A stretch of DNA of 64,000 bases from G965267425 sp965267425 (GTDB lineage Bacteria; Bacteroidota; Bacteroidia; Flavobacteriales_E; Vicingaceae). The notes below the pieces were generated by a model. That model did no database searches. It saw only the letters and a program-made list of their open reading frames with translations, and was not told where the DNA came from. The DNA is taken from positions 1,178,001 to 1,242,000 of the forward strand of contig OZ253959.1 of assembly GCA_965267425.1 (NCBI GenBank). Direction: 5' to 3'. A program made the position numbers and the translations under genes. Shown one piece after another: positions 17,064 through 25,794 of this stretch (positions are counted from its first letter, which is position 1; the number at the start of each line of letters is the position of its first letter).

Positions 17064-17597
17064 ATGACTTTGAAAAATCCTGTAAACTTGGTTTCGTATG
17101 CACTGAATTATGGTGCTTTGGTAGGTATCTCTTTGTGTTTACTTGCATACCTTTCATATACTTCATCATTAGCAGTTTGGGTGCTGCTTTTCATGTTATC
17201 ATTCCTGGTTTATTTTGTGACCATTCCTGTTTTATTGAGAAGATTTAGAAACGGCGTATTGGAAGGTTACATTACATTTTCAAAAGCGTTTTCATTTACG
17301 GGTCTGATGGTAGTGGGTTCTACATTCGTATTGTCCTTTTTCAATTATGCCTACTTTGCCTGGATCAACCCACTTTGGTATGAAGAAAGAAGAGAGACAT
17401 TTGAACTCATGTTGTATGAAGCACAATATCCTGATGATCAAATTGCCAAAAGTCTTGGAGAATTAGAAAAGGCATTTGATCCAATGACCATGGGAATTAC
17501 CACTTTTTTTTGGTTTTCATTGCTAGGTGTTATTATTGGATTGATAACATCCGGGGTATTGCAGAAGAAACCTTCAATATTTGATGCTGAAGAATGA
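17064..17597 (+). CDS. DUF4199 membrane protein
   Basis: 177 residues with four predicted membrane segments: about residues 14-32, 35-55, 70-95 and 145-165. The pattern, including RFRNGVLEGYITFSKAF, matches DUF4199, a Bacteroidota inner-membrane family of unknown function. A soluble loop of about 45 residues separates segments three and four. The gene overlaps the following glycosyltransferase by four bases (ATGA). Conserved pairing of DUF4199 with a DPM-type glycosyltransferase suggests a shared envelope role, but this is inference. Confidence 0.85.
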   Translation: MTLKNPVNLVSYALNYGALVGISLCLLAYLSYTSSLAVWVLLFMLSFLVYFVTIPVLLRRFRNGVLEGYITFSKAFSFTGLMVVGSTFVLSFFNYAYFAWINPLWYEERRETFELMLYEAQYPDDQIAKSLGELEKAFDPMTMGITTFFWFSLLGVIIGLITSGVLQKKPSIFDAEE

Positions 17598-18553
17598 GTG
17601 ATCTTCAAATTTCCGTAGTTATTCCTTTGTTCAATGAGGAAGAGTCGCTTGGAGAATTATCCGAATGGATTCAAAAGGTGATGGATAAAAACAATTTCAG
17701 CTATGAAATTGTGTTCATTGATGATGGAAGTACAGATAATTCCTGGAATATTATTGAGCAGCTCAGGCAGCAAAATCAACATATTAAGGGGATTAAGTTC
17801 AAGCGAAATTATGGTAAGTCACCTGCCTTATATGTTGGATTTGAAAAGGCGAATGGAAAAGTAGTGATTACCATGGACGCCGATTTGCAAGATTGTCCTG
17901 ACGAAATCCCTGAGTTGTATGACTTAATCACCAAAGATGGATATGATTTAATTTCAGGATGGAAAAAGGTTCGGCATGATCCGGTATCGAAAACCATTCC
18001 TACCAAATTATTCAATTGGGCCACTTGTCGAGTCAGCGGGTTGAAACTACATGACTTCAATTGTGGACTTAAGGCATATAAAAAAGAAGTAGTTAAGAAC
18101 ATTGAAATTTATGGGGAAATGCACAGGTATATTCCTGTGATTGCCAATTGGGCTGGATTTACCAATATTGGTGAAAAACCTGTTCAACATCAAGCTCGAA
18201 AATATGGGAAAACCAAGTTCGGCTTAGAGCGATTTGTCAATGGTTTTCTGGATTTACTATTGATTACATTCATTTCAAGATTTGGAAAAAAACCCATGCA
18301 CTTTTTTGGTCCACTTGGTGTTCTTGTATTGCTCATAGGAGGGGGGATTGCCATGGGGCTTATCATCTCCAAACTTTATGCCATCAGCACGGGTGCTGAA
18401 TACAGAGATGTGGTTGATCAGCCGTTGTTTTACCTCGCCTTGATTTCAATGATTGCAGGAATTCAGTTTTTTATGGCAGGTTTTCTAGGAGAATTATTGG
18501 TCAGAAACAGTTCTTCAAGAAACAATTATTTGGTTGAATCAACGCTGGATTGA
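17594..18553 (+). CDS. Family 2 glycosyltransferase, polyprenyl-phosphate type (GtrB/DPM1-like)
   Basis: 319 residues. The GT-A domain (about 1-230) starts VVIPLFNEEESLGEL and has FIDDGSTDNSW and MDADLQDCPDEIPEL, where DAD is the metal-binding motif. Two C-terminal membrane segments follow (about 235-265 and 275-300), as in enzymes that transfer a sugar to undecaprenyl or dolichyl phosphate. It acts at the inner membrane. It is translationally coupled to the DUF4199 gene. Its last 28 bases overlap the 3' end of the convergent glycosyltransferase gene. Confidence 0.92.
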   Translation: MSDLQISVVIPLFNEEESLGELSEWIQKVMDKNNFSYEIVFIDDGSTDNSWNIIEQLRQQNQHIKGIKFKRNYGKSPALYVGFEKANGKVVITMDADLQDCPDEIPELYDLITKDGYDLISGWKKVRHDPVSKTIPTKLFNWATCRVSGLKLHDFNCGLKAYKKEVVKNIEIYGEMHRYIPVIANWAGFTNIGEKPVQHQARKYGKTKFGLERFVNGFLDLLLITFISRFGKKPMHFFGPLGVLVLLIGGGIAMGLIISKLYAISTGAEYRDVVDQPLFYLALISMIAGIQFFMAGFLGELLVRNSSSRNNYLVESTLD

Positions 18554-19812
18554 TTCAATATTGCCAGGGCATAATTGTGCCAACTAAGCTTTTCTGTTGT
18601 TGCCGCTACATTATTTCTGTCAATGGGATGTTCCAAAGATTTTAACATAACATCAGCCATGGAGTCTACATCTTCAGGTGTTGCCAAATACCCATTAAAT
18701 CCATCTTTGACGGTTTCAGGAAAATGTCCCACCGCAGTGGCTAGTATAGGAAGCTTAAAGTTGTAACTCAACGATTCAATGCCTGAAGGTGTGGCATATT
18801 CATAAAACAAGATTACATTATCGCTTACCTGAAAATACTTATTTACATCTTCATTTGGAATGAACTGATTCACCACCATAGTTTTGTCCTGAAGATTTAA
18901 AGACTGAATCAATTCAAGCGGATTGTAATTTTTCTCATCATCCTTTTTGCGGATTAAGATTTTTTTGGCCAATCCAAAAACCGCATTTTTAATTTTGGTT
19001 GATAATTTCGAGTTGTCAAGTGTGTTCCAAAATGATTCTCCGCAAATCAAAAAGGATACATCATTTCTGGTTTTACTCACTTTTTCAAAAGCAGCAATAG
19101 CGTTGTGCAACCCTTTGTACTTTCGAATGAAACCAAAATAAAGGAAAACGTATTTATTTAGTCCATTTTCATTCTTAAATGCCTCAACATCAAATGATTC
19201 GTCAACCTGAAACAAATCATATACCGGGTGATATAATTTGATCACCGAGGTTTTATCCGTTGATCTGACTCCTTCTTCTGTGAGATGAAAATGCTTTTTA
19301 GGAAACAGTGTTTTTAATTCATCAAATGTTTTCAGTGCATGCACAACATAAGAATGGGCAGGTGAAATACCATATTTGGTAAATACCTTGTCTAGTTTGC
19401 TGTTTTCTTTTTGAATTACGAAGTGAAGATCAAAAATGATTTCGCAATTTGAAATACTCTTCAGTTTTCTGGCAATCCAACCAAGCGGAATACCTTGAAT
19501 GGCAATGGCCCATTGAAAAATGACAATATCTGGATTGAGTTGTTGGATGTATTTGGCCGTTTTATTCCAGGTTGCGGGATTATTGTAATTGGTCAGGTAT
19601 GTTGTTTGAATTCCCGTATCCTTTAACAGATCAGCTTTGCTTTGGTCATCTTTAAATGCACGTGGAATAATGGAAGGATATTGGTGTGTCCAGGATACAA
19701 TGTGCACCTCCGTATCGTCAATTTTATCAAATGACTTAGCTAATGAAGTATTGTAATTGGAGATGCCTCCTTTGAATATTGGCCCGGGTCCAAAACAGAC
19801 GATTCGTCTCAT
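18526..19812 (-). CDS. Glycosyltransferase, GT-B fold (family 4-like)
   Basis: 428 residues. The N-terminus MRRIVCFGPGPIFKGGISNY contains the glycine-rich acceptor loop of GT-B enzymes. FLYFGFIRKYKGLHNAIAAF starts the donor domain, and TPSGIESLSYNFKLPILAT carries the sugar-nucleotide-binding Glu motif. The product and linkage are unknown. It lies three bases downstream of a sugar epimerase gene and is likely co-transcribed with it for glycan synthesis. Its end overlaps the convergent GT2 gene by 28 bases. Confidence 0.88.
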   Translation of the reverse strand: MRRIVCFGPGPIFKGGISNYNTSLAKSFDKIDDTEVHIVSWTHQYPSIIPRAFKDDQSKADLLKDTGIQTTYLTNYNNPATWNKTAKYIQQLNPDIVIFQWAIAIQGIPLGWIARKLKSISNCEIIFDLHFVIQKENSKLDKVFTKYGISPAHSYVVHALKTFDELKTLFPKKHFHLTEEGVRSTDKTSVIKLYHPVYDLFQVDESFDVEAFKNENGLNKYVFLYFGFIRKYKGLHNAIAAFEKVSKTRNDVSFLICGESFWNTLDNSKLSTKIKNAVFGLAKKILIRKKDDEKNYNPLELIQSLNLQDKTMVVNQFIPNEDVNKYFQVSDNVILFYEYATPSGIESLSYNFKLPILATAVGHFPETVKDGFNGYLATPEDVDSMADVMLKSLEHPIDRNNVAATTEKLSWHNYALAILNQSSVDSTK

Positions 19813-19815
19813 AAA

Positions 19816-20850
19816 TCAGCTAGCAAGGTGTTTTTCGTACACTCTCCGCATACCTTCTTCAATGGATATTTTTGCTTCCCATCCCAATGTTTCTTTTACA
19901 AAATCCATATTACAATAACGCGAATGTACGCCAACTGGTTTGTCCAACAAGGTTTTTATATCAGGTGAATAACCGGCAAATTTGGTGAACACTTCTATCA
20001 ATTCAAGAAAGGAAGTCAATTTTCCCATTCCAATATTGATGGCTGTTCCATCACTAATTTTGTCCATGGCCAATAAAGTGCAATCCAGCACATCATCAAT
20101 ATGTACAAAATCCCGTCCTTGTTTTCCTGTTCCCCAAACTTCAAATGGGTTTTCTTTTCTTGCTGCCCTGGCTGCAATGGCCGGAACAGGATATGTTAAA
20201 TCCTGATCTTCACCGTACCCTGAAAAAGGTCGTATGCAAACCACCGATACGCCATAGTGCTGCGCTGCTATTTTGGCAAGGTATTCGCCCGTCAGCTTAG
20301 ACCATCCATATGTCATGTCGGGTTGCCCCATATTGTTAAAATCAATATCCGATTCGCTCAAGGCAATAGCATAAGAATCGGTTTGCAAATTGACGGGATA
20401 TGCAGCACTTGAACTTGGATACAATACACGCTTTGGTGGGTACTTACATACCCAGTAAAAAAATTCAGCATCAATGGATAAATCAAGAGCTACCATCATT
20501 GGATCTCCATCAATTTTAGCTCGTCCTCCCACTATTGCTGCAAAGTGAAAAACATCCGTGTATTCTTCAATATCAAGTTGGTAATCTGTTTTTAGAAATG
20601 AAGGGTTGGCAATAACCTTTCTCAAAAAATCGCGAAAGTCTCCCTGAATGTAAATCAATCTTTCATCTTCACCATAAATTTGAATATCGTTCACAGTCCT
20701 GTTGAGCGGAACATTGATCCATTTGTCAGGATGAACACCTACTGACAAGTCATCAATAAAAACAATTCGATCAGATGTACTGTTGTACAATCGATTTACC
20801 ATATTTCTTCCTACAAATCCACAACCTCCGGAAACAAGATGATTTTTCAT
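19816..20850 (-). CDS. NAD-dependent sugar epimerase/dehydratase
   Basis: About 344 residues of the extended short-chain dehydrogenase family. The nucleotide-binding loop is SGGCGFVGRNMV, and the catalytic pair is YGWSKL with the preceding SSSAAYPV triad serine. QGDFRD and RPFSGYGEDQD are typical of NDP-sugar enzymes, and GTGKQGRDFVHIDDV of GDP-fucose-synthase-like members. I place the start at the ATG at 20850; the in-frame TTG two codons earlier is less likely. It probably makes a nucleotide sugar for the adjacent glycosyltransferase. Exact substrate unknown. Confidence 0.88.
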   Translation of the reverse strand: MKNHLVSGGCGFVGRNMVNRLYNSTSDRIVFIDDLSVGVHPDKWINVPLNRTVNDIQIYGEDERLIYIQGDFRDFLRKVIANPSFLKTDYQLDIEEYTDVFHFAAIVGGRAKIDGDPMMVALDLSIDAEFFYWVCKYPPKRVLYPSSSAAYPVNLQTDSYAIALSESDIDFNNMGQPDMTYGWSKLTGEYLAKIAAQHYGVSVVCIRPFSGYGEDQDLTYPVPAIAARAARKENPFEVWGTGKQGRDFVHIDDVLDCTLLAMDKISDGTAINIGMGKLTSFLELIEVFTKFAGYSPDIKTLLDKPVGVHSRYCNMDFVKETLGWEAKISIEEGMRRVYEKHLAS

Positions 20851-20914
20851 ACTCAATTGATTATTGGTTATTTTAAGGCCAAACAGGCGCCGAATTTCGA
20901 CATTTTTTTTAAAA

Positions 20915-20944
20915 CTGACACGGCTTAATTATTTCGTAATTTTG
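20915..20944 (+). promoter_or_regulatory. Predicted promoter giving a near-leaderless transcript
   Basis: TAATTTTG at 20937-20944 is a perfect TAnnTTTG and ends only four bases before the ATG at 20949. CTG at 20915-20917 sits 19 bases upstream in place of TTG. The expected transcription start falls on or next to the start codon. Confidence 0.5.
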
Positions 20945-20948
20945 CACT

Positions 20949-21782
20949 ATGAGAAGCGTATTCAGCAAGTTAATACTATTGTTGTCGATCTTTCCCATGA
21001 TGCTTGTGTCCCAAGTATCAGATGAAAAGGTGAATCAGGTTGATGCAAAGGGGATGAAGCAAGGAATTTGGAAAAAATATCATCCCGGAGATTCGGTATT
21101 GCGTTATTCAGGGAGATTTATAGACAATGTACCGGTGGATACCTTCCTGTATTATTATCCAACAGGAGAAATGCAATCTCAGGTGGTTCATGTTAATGGA
21201 AAAGAATCTTACGCAAGTACATGGCACAAGAACGGAAATCTAATGGCCACAGGTAGTTACTTTGGGCAACTGAAGGACAGTACCTGGAAATTCTTTGATC
21301 AGGCTGGAATATTGCGTTCTGAAGAGAATTATATCGAAGGAAAGCGTTACGGGATTTGGAAGAGCTATTTTTATGATGGGAAAATTCTAGAAGTACAGGA
21401 ATGGGAAAATGATGTGGAAAGTGGGCCATATAAGCGATATCACCACAATGGTAAGGTTGAACGGACGGCTAACTATTTATTGGGAGCTTTAGAAGGTGAA
21501 GTTATTGATTATCATGACAATGGAAATGTGCGTCAACAAGGACAGTATTACCATGACGTAAAACAAGGCGTTTGGAAACACTATGATGAAAACGGTGAAT
21601 TGTTGACTGAAATTACCTATGTGAATGGAAGACCTCAGAATGTTCCTGAAAGAATAGAACAGGGAGATACAACCAACTGGTTCCGAAAAGATGTTTATAC
21701 CGAATCAGATTTCTTACCTGATTATTCTAAGATTCCGACAAAAGAAGAAGAAGGCAAAAAGAAAAAGAAAGATCGAAAATGA
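20949..21782 (+). CDS. Secreted MORN-type (YwqK-like) repeat protein
   Basis: 277 residues. An N-terminal hydrophobic signal ends near LVSQ. Residues about 30-235 contain seven to eight repeats of roughly 23 residues, each with a core like GIWKKYHPGDSVLRYSG, GTWKxFDxxG and HHNGKVERTANY, the MORN/YwqK pattern. The C-terminus is Lys-rich (EEGKKKKKDRK). The protein is probably periplasmic or on the outer membrane; function unknown. It overlaps mnmA by four bases (ATGA), so it is first in the operon. Confidence 0.85.
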   Translation: MRSVFSKLILLLSIFPMMLVSQVSDEKVNQVDAKGMKQGIWKKYHPGDSVLRYSGRFIDNVPVDTFLYYYPTGEMQSQVVHVNGKESYASTWHKNGNLMATGSYFGQLKDSTWKFFDQAGILRSEENYIEGKRYGIWKSYFYDGKILEVQEWENDVESGPYKRYHHNGKVERTANYLLGALEGEVIDYHDNGNVRQQGQYYHDVKQGVWKHYDENGELLTEITYVNGRPQNVPERIEQGDTTNWFRKDVYTESDFLPDYSKIPTKEEEGKKKKKDRK

Positions 21783-22867
21783 AAAAGGACAAGGTACTTG
21801 TTGCAATGAGTGGAGGGCTCGACAGTTCGGTTACAGCCATGTTGCTACATGAGCAGGGATATGAAGTGGTAGGTGTTACCATGAAAACTTGGGACTATGC
21901 CAGTTCAGGTGGTACCAAAAAAACCACAGGTTGTTGCAGTTTGGATGACATCAATGACGCTAGAACGCTTGCTGTGAATATGGGCTTTCATCACATGATC
22001 ATTGATATAAGAGAGGAATTTGGAGACGCCATCATTGACAATTTTGTTAGCGAATATATTGCTGGAAGAACGCCAAATCCTTGTGTTTTATGTAATACGC
22101 ACATAAAATGGGATGCGTTGTTGCGACGTGCGGATCAATTGGGATGTAAGTATATTGCCACTGGGCACTATGCCAACATTAAATTTGAAGATGGCCGGTA
22201 TTTTGTAACCAAAGGATTGGATGTTGCTAAAGATCAATCGTATGTATTGTGGGGCTTGAGCCAGGAAAGTCTGTCTCGAACCATGTTTCCTTTAGGTGGC
22301 TATACCAAAGACAAGATTCGTGAAATGGCATTGGAAAGGGGGTATGAGGAATTTGTAAAGAAAAGTGAGAGTTACGAAATATGTTTTGTTCCAGACAATG
22401 ATTATAGGGGGTTTTTGAAAAGAAAAGTGGACGGCTTGGAAGAGCAAGTAGCCGGAGGGAATTTTGTTGATGCTCAAGGCAATGTTCTGGGAAAACACCA
22501 AGGATATCCTTTTTATACCATTGGTCAAAGAAAAGGTCTTGAAATAGCCATGGGTGAACCTATGTACGTATTGGAGATTCGAGCAAACACAAATGAAGTG
22601 GTGCTGGGCAAAAAAGAAGAACTTCAAAAAACAGAAATGGTTGTAAAAGAGCCCAATTTGATGAAGTATTCGTCATTAAAAAAATCGCAACCTTTTTTGA
22701 CAAAAATCCGTTATAAAGACAAAGGAACAATGGCTGAAGTCACCCCTTACGAAGATGGTCTAAAAGTGTCTTTTATGGGTGCAGTCAACGCTATTGCTCC
22801 AGGTCAATCGGCCGCTTTCTACGAAGATGATGACTTAGTAGGAGGAGGATTTATTTCTATTCAATGA
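21779..22867 (+). CDS. mnmA: tRNA-specific 2-thiouridylase MnmA
   Basis: 362 residues; inserts sulfur at C2 of the wobble uridine U34 in Lys, Glu and Gln tRNAs. The PP-loop is AMSGGLDSSVTAML. The catalytic cysteines lie in NPCVLCNTHIKW and YEICFVPDNDY. The C-terminal beta-barrel part begins after KHQGYPFYTIGQRKGL. Length and motifs match the family. It is coupled by ATGA to the gene before and to the lipoprotein gene after it. Confidence 0.96.
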   Translation: MKKDKVLVAMSGGLDSSVTAMLLHEQGYEVVGVTMKTWDYASSGGTKKTTGCCSLDDINDARTLAVNMGFHHMIIDIREEFGDAIIDNFVSEYIAGRTPNPCVLCNTHIKWDALLRRADQLGCKYIATGHYANIKFEDGRYFVTKGLDVAKDQSYVLWGLSQESLSRTMFPLGGYTKDKIREMALERGYEEFVKKSESYEICFVPDNDYRGFLKRKVDGLEEQVAGGNFVDAQGNVLGKHQGYPFYTIGQRKGLEIAMGEPMYVLEIRANTNEVVLGKKEELQKTEMVVKEPNLMKYSSLKKSQPFLTKIRYKDKGTMAEVTPYEDGLKVSFMGAVNAIAPGQSAAFYEDDDLVGGGFISIQ

Positions 22868-23541
22868 ATGGGCGCATATGCATATTACTGATGATTGCTG
22901 CGGGATTGGGTTCTTGCAAGAAATCAGATGATCCCATTCCAGATATGGGATATGATTTCTTCCCGATTGAACAAGGTTCATATATTGACTATTCCGTTGA
23001 GTACATTACATATGATGATTTTCAAGATCCGGTGAAAATAGATACCTCAAATTATTGGATAAGAGAAGTGCAGGATACATCGTTTCTGGATAATGAAGGT
23101 CGTTTGTCGTATGCGTTATTGAGGTACCGTAAAGACAGTTTGAATGGGAGCTGGAATTTGGAACGCAGATGGTATTTTACGCAACTGGCAGATCGCTTGG
23201 AACGTGTTGAAGAAAATATTCGCACCATTCATTTATCTTATCCTGTGCGTTCAGGGAGAATTTGGGATGGTAACTTGTACAATGAAAAAGATGAGGTGTT
23301 GTTCAATACGGCACAATTGGGATTTCAAACGGAACTAAATGGTCAGGTATACAATAATTGTTGCAAGAACATTCACGAAAACAATATCAACTTGATTGAA
23401 AGGCAATATGGAGAAGAAGTATATGGCTTTGGAATTGGAATGATATCTAAAGAACAAGTTGATTTAAAAACCAGCTTTGAAGGTGAAATTCAAAGTGGAT
23501 TTGAGTTGCGAATGAAAATTGTTGAACATGGGGTTCTCTAG
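22864..23541 (+). CDS. Uncharacterised lipoprotein
   Basis: 225 residues. The N-terminus MNGRICILLMIAAGLGSC ends in a lipobox, so the mature protein starts at Cys18. The mature part is mostly beta-strand-like and rich in aromatic and acidic residues, for example MGYDFFPIEQGSYIDYSVEY. I do not recognise a family. The gene overlaps mnmA by four bases, and its 3' end overlaps the subtilase start by 14 bases, so the four genes form a tight operon. Confidence 0.8.
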   Translation: MNGRICILLMIAAGLGSCKKSDDPIPDMGYDFFPIEQGSYIDYSVEYITYDDFQDPVKIDTSNYWIREVQDTSFLDNEGRLSYALLRYRKDSLNGSWNLERRWYFTQLADRLERVEENIRTIHLSYPVRSGRIWDGNLYNEKDEVLFNTAQLGFQTELNGQVYNNCCKNIHENNINLIERQYGEEVYGFGIGMISKEQVDLKTSFEGEIQSGFELRMKIVEHGVL

Positions 23542-25177
23542 GATCATATTGATTTGTTTGATGATGATTGGCTTGTGCAACGCTGTGAAAAGCCAGGAAT
23601 TTCTATATCGCATATACTTCACGGATAAAATTGGCAACCTGAGGAGTAGTGATGCTGAATTTTTGAGTGATAGAGCCTTGGCTAGACGAGCGCATCACAA
23701 CATTGAATTGGATAGTACAGATTACCCCATTAGCCCGGATTATCTTTCGCACATTTTATCACTTGAAAAGGTGACTTATAAAACGCATTCAAAATGGTTC
23801 AATAGGGTAGTAGTGGCCATTGAGGATACCAGTGTCAACAGCAAAATCAAAAATTTCAGATTCGTACGAAAAATTGAGAAGATACCTGGTTCAGGTGTAA
23901 AGAATGCGTCCTCATTAAATCATAACAAAACCTTAGATACAACAACTTCTCAACTTGGTGTAACGACTTCAACGCTGCTCAATTTTCCTCAAAACGACAT
24001 TATTAATGTTGATTTCCTTCATGAAAGAAATTATCTGGGCGAAGGTATTCGAATAGCGGTCATTGATGCTGGTTTTACAGGTGCTAATCAAATGACTTCT
24101 CTTCAGCATATGTATGCCAATAATAGAGTTGTTGATGAATATGATTTTGTGGATAATGATAACTACGTGTACCATAGAAGTGTACATGGAACATTTGTTT
24201 GGTCCGTTATGGCCGGCATCATCGAAAATGAATACATGGGCATTGCACCTTATGCGGAATATTTGTTGTTGCGTTCGGAAGAATCTGGTTCAGAATCCAT
24301 CATAGAGGAGGATTTTTGGATTGCAGCTGCGGAATTTGCGGATAGTGCCGGAGCTGATATTTTGAATACTTCATTGGGCTACACACAATTTGATGATTCT
24401 TTACAAGATCATTCTTATGAAGATTTAGATGGGGCAACAACACCAATCACATTGGGTGCAGAAATGGCATCGGCCAAAGGAATTTTGGTAGTCAATAGTG
24501 CAGGAAATTTAGGTGCAGTGGATTGGAGATTTGTAAGTCCACCCGCGGATGGGCCAAACGTACTGACGGTTGGATCCGTAGATCTTGAAAAAGAAGTATC
24601 GGGTTTCAGTTCCAGAGGTCCAAGTGCTGATGGCAGAATCAAACCTAATGTTGTAACACCCGGTCAAGGAGTGGCCATTATCAATACGCAAGATGAAGTG
24701 GTAAATGGAAGTGGCACATCTTTTTCTTCCCCCATATTAGCAGCAGCTGCTGCTTGCTTAATGCAGGCCTTGCCTAATGCCACCAAAGACGATATTTTTG
24801 AAGCCATTGAAACCAGCTCGGATAAATTTCTGGAACCAAATAACGATCATGGTTTTGGCATTCCAAATTTTGCCGTTGCCTACCTATTGCTTTCAAGTGA
24901 GGAGAATAAAATAGAAAGTTCCTCCATAACCCTCTTTCCAAATCCATTTGTTGATTTAGTGAATATATATTTAAACGTTGCTCAGGATCAGGTAGTGGAA
25001 ATACGTCTGGTGGATATTACCGGTAAGGTGATCTATACACACAATCAACAACTGACTAAGGGGGATAATCAATTGATTGAATTAGATGCAGTTGGCAATT
25101 CCTTAAAGCAAGGCATGTATTTTATGGAAATCTACGCAAATGATGAGGCAGTTGTGAAGAAGCTCATCAAATCTTGA
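23528..25177 (+). CDS. Subtilisin-like (S8) protease with T9SS sorting domain
   Basis: 549 residues from the ATG at 23528, a start that follows a TTG codon pair rejected as starts. A signal peptide ends near VKSQ. The S8 domain spans about residues 155-450: catalytic Asp180 in AVIDAGFTG, His220 in VHGTFVW and Ser398 in GTSFSSPILAA, with NSAGN as oxyanion motif. The last 80 residues form a type A sorting domain, starting SSITLFPNPFVDLV and ending MEIYANDEAVVKKLI. It is therefore a secreted cell-surface protease delivered by T9SS. The four-gene operon ends here. Confidence 0.92.
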   Translation: MGFSRIILICLMMIGLCNAVKSQEFLYRIYFTDKIGNLRSSDAEFLSDRALARRAHHNIELDSTDYPISPDYLSHILSLEKVTYKTHSKWFNRVVVAIEDTSVNSKIKNFRFVRKIEKIPGSGVKNASSLNHNKTLDTTTSQLGVTTSTLLNFPQNDIINVDFLHERNYLGEGIRIAVIDAGFTGANQMTSLQHMYANNRVVDEYDFVDNDNYVYHRSVHGTFVWSVMAGIIENEYMGIAPYAEYLLLRSEESGSESIIEEDFWIAAAEFADSAGADILNTSLGYTQFDDSLQDHSYEDLDGATTPITLGAEMASAKGILVVNSAGNLGAVDWRFVSPPADGPNVLTVGSVDLEKEVSGFSSRGPSADGRIKPNVVTPGQGVAIINTQDEVVNGSGTSFSSPILAAAAACLMQALPNATKDDIFEAIETSSDKFLEPNNDHGFGIPNFAVAYLLLSSEENKIESSSITLFPNPFVDLVNIYLNVAQDQVVEIRLVDITGKVIYTHNQQLTKGDNQLIELDAVGNSLKQGMYFMEIYANDEAVVKKLIKS

Positions 25178-25179
25178 TG

Positions 25180-25791
25180 TTATCGTATTTTGACCTTGAA
25201 CAATTCCTGATCTTCCAAATATCCTTTTAATTCATCTCCTGCTTTCACTTGGCCAACACCTTTAGGAGTTCCGGTGAATATAAGGTCACCAATTTTTAAA
25301 GTAAAATACTTTGAAGCTTCGGCAATTAATTGGTTCACATGAAATATCATATCCGAAGTATTGCCTTGTTGCAGCGTTTCACCATTCACAGTCAAATGAA
25401 AGTTCAATTGGCCTATATCGGTGCCTTTCTCCAAATCCACCAGTTTTCCCAATACGGCGGAACCGTCAAATGCCTTAGCTTTTTCCCATGGATGACCATC
25501 TTCTTTCAGTTGACTTTGCTTATCCCGGGCAGTGAAATCCAATCCTACAGAAATCTGGTTGTAGTATTTATGGGCATACTTTTCAGCAATATTTTTTCCC
25601 AATCGATTGATTCTAACCACTAGTTCTATCTCATGATGAACATTTTCCGTAAAGTCAGGAATGAAAAAAGGTTGGCCTTTGATGAGCAAAGCACTGTCTG
25701 GCTTAATGAAAAGCAAGGGCTCTTTAGGAGTCTTATTTTTTAACTCCGAAATATGATCGTGATAGTTTCTGCCAACGCAAATGATTTTCAC
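25180..25791 (-). CDS. Fumarylacetoacetate hydrolase family protein
   Basis: 203 residues, the size of YcgM-type acylpyruvases. VGRNYHDHISEL at the start, HHEIELVVRI with the metal-binding Glu, DFTARDKQSQL with the Asp ligand and TGTPKGVGQ near the end are all family motifs. Substrate may be an acylpyruvate or oxaloacetate; the sequence cannot decide. The start is GTG at 25791, three bases after the exonuclease stop. It is convergent with the subtilase gene with a two-base gap. Confidence 0.9.
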   Translation of the reverse strand: MKIICVGRNYHDHISELKNKTPKEPLLFIKPDSALLIKGQPFFIPDFTENVHHEIELVVRINRLGKNIAEKYAHKYYNQISVGLDFTARDKQSQLKEDGHPWEKAKAFDGSAVLGKLVDLEKGTDIGQLNFHLTVNGETLQQGNTSDMIFHVNQLIAEASKYFTLKIGDLIFTGTPKGVGQVKAGDELKGYLEDQELFKVKIR

Positions 25792-25794
25792 GGA

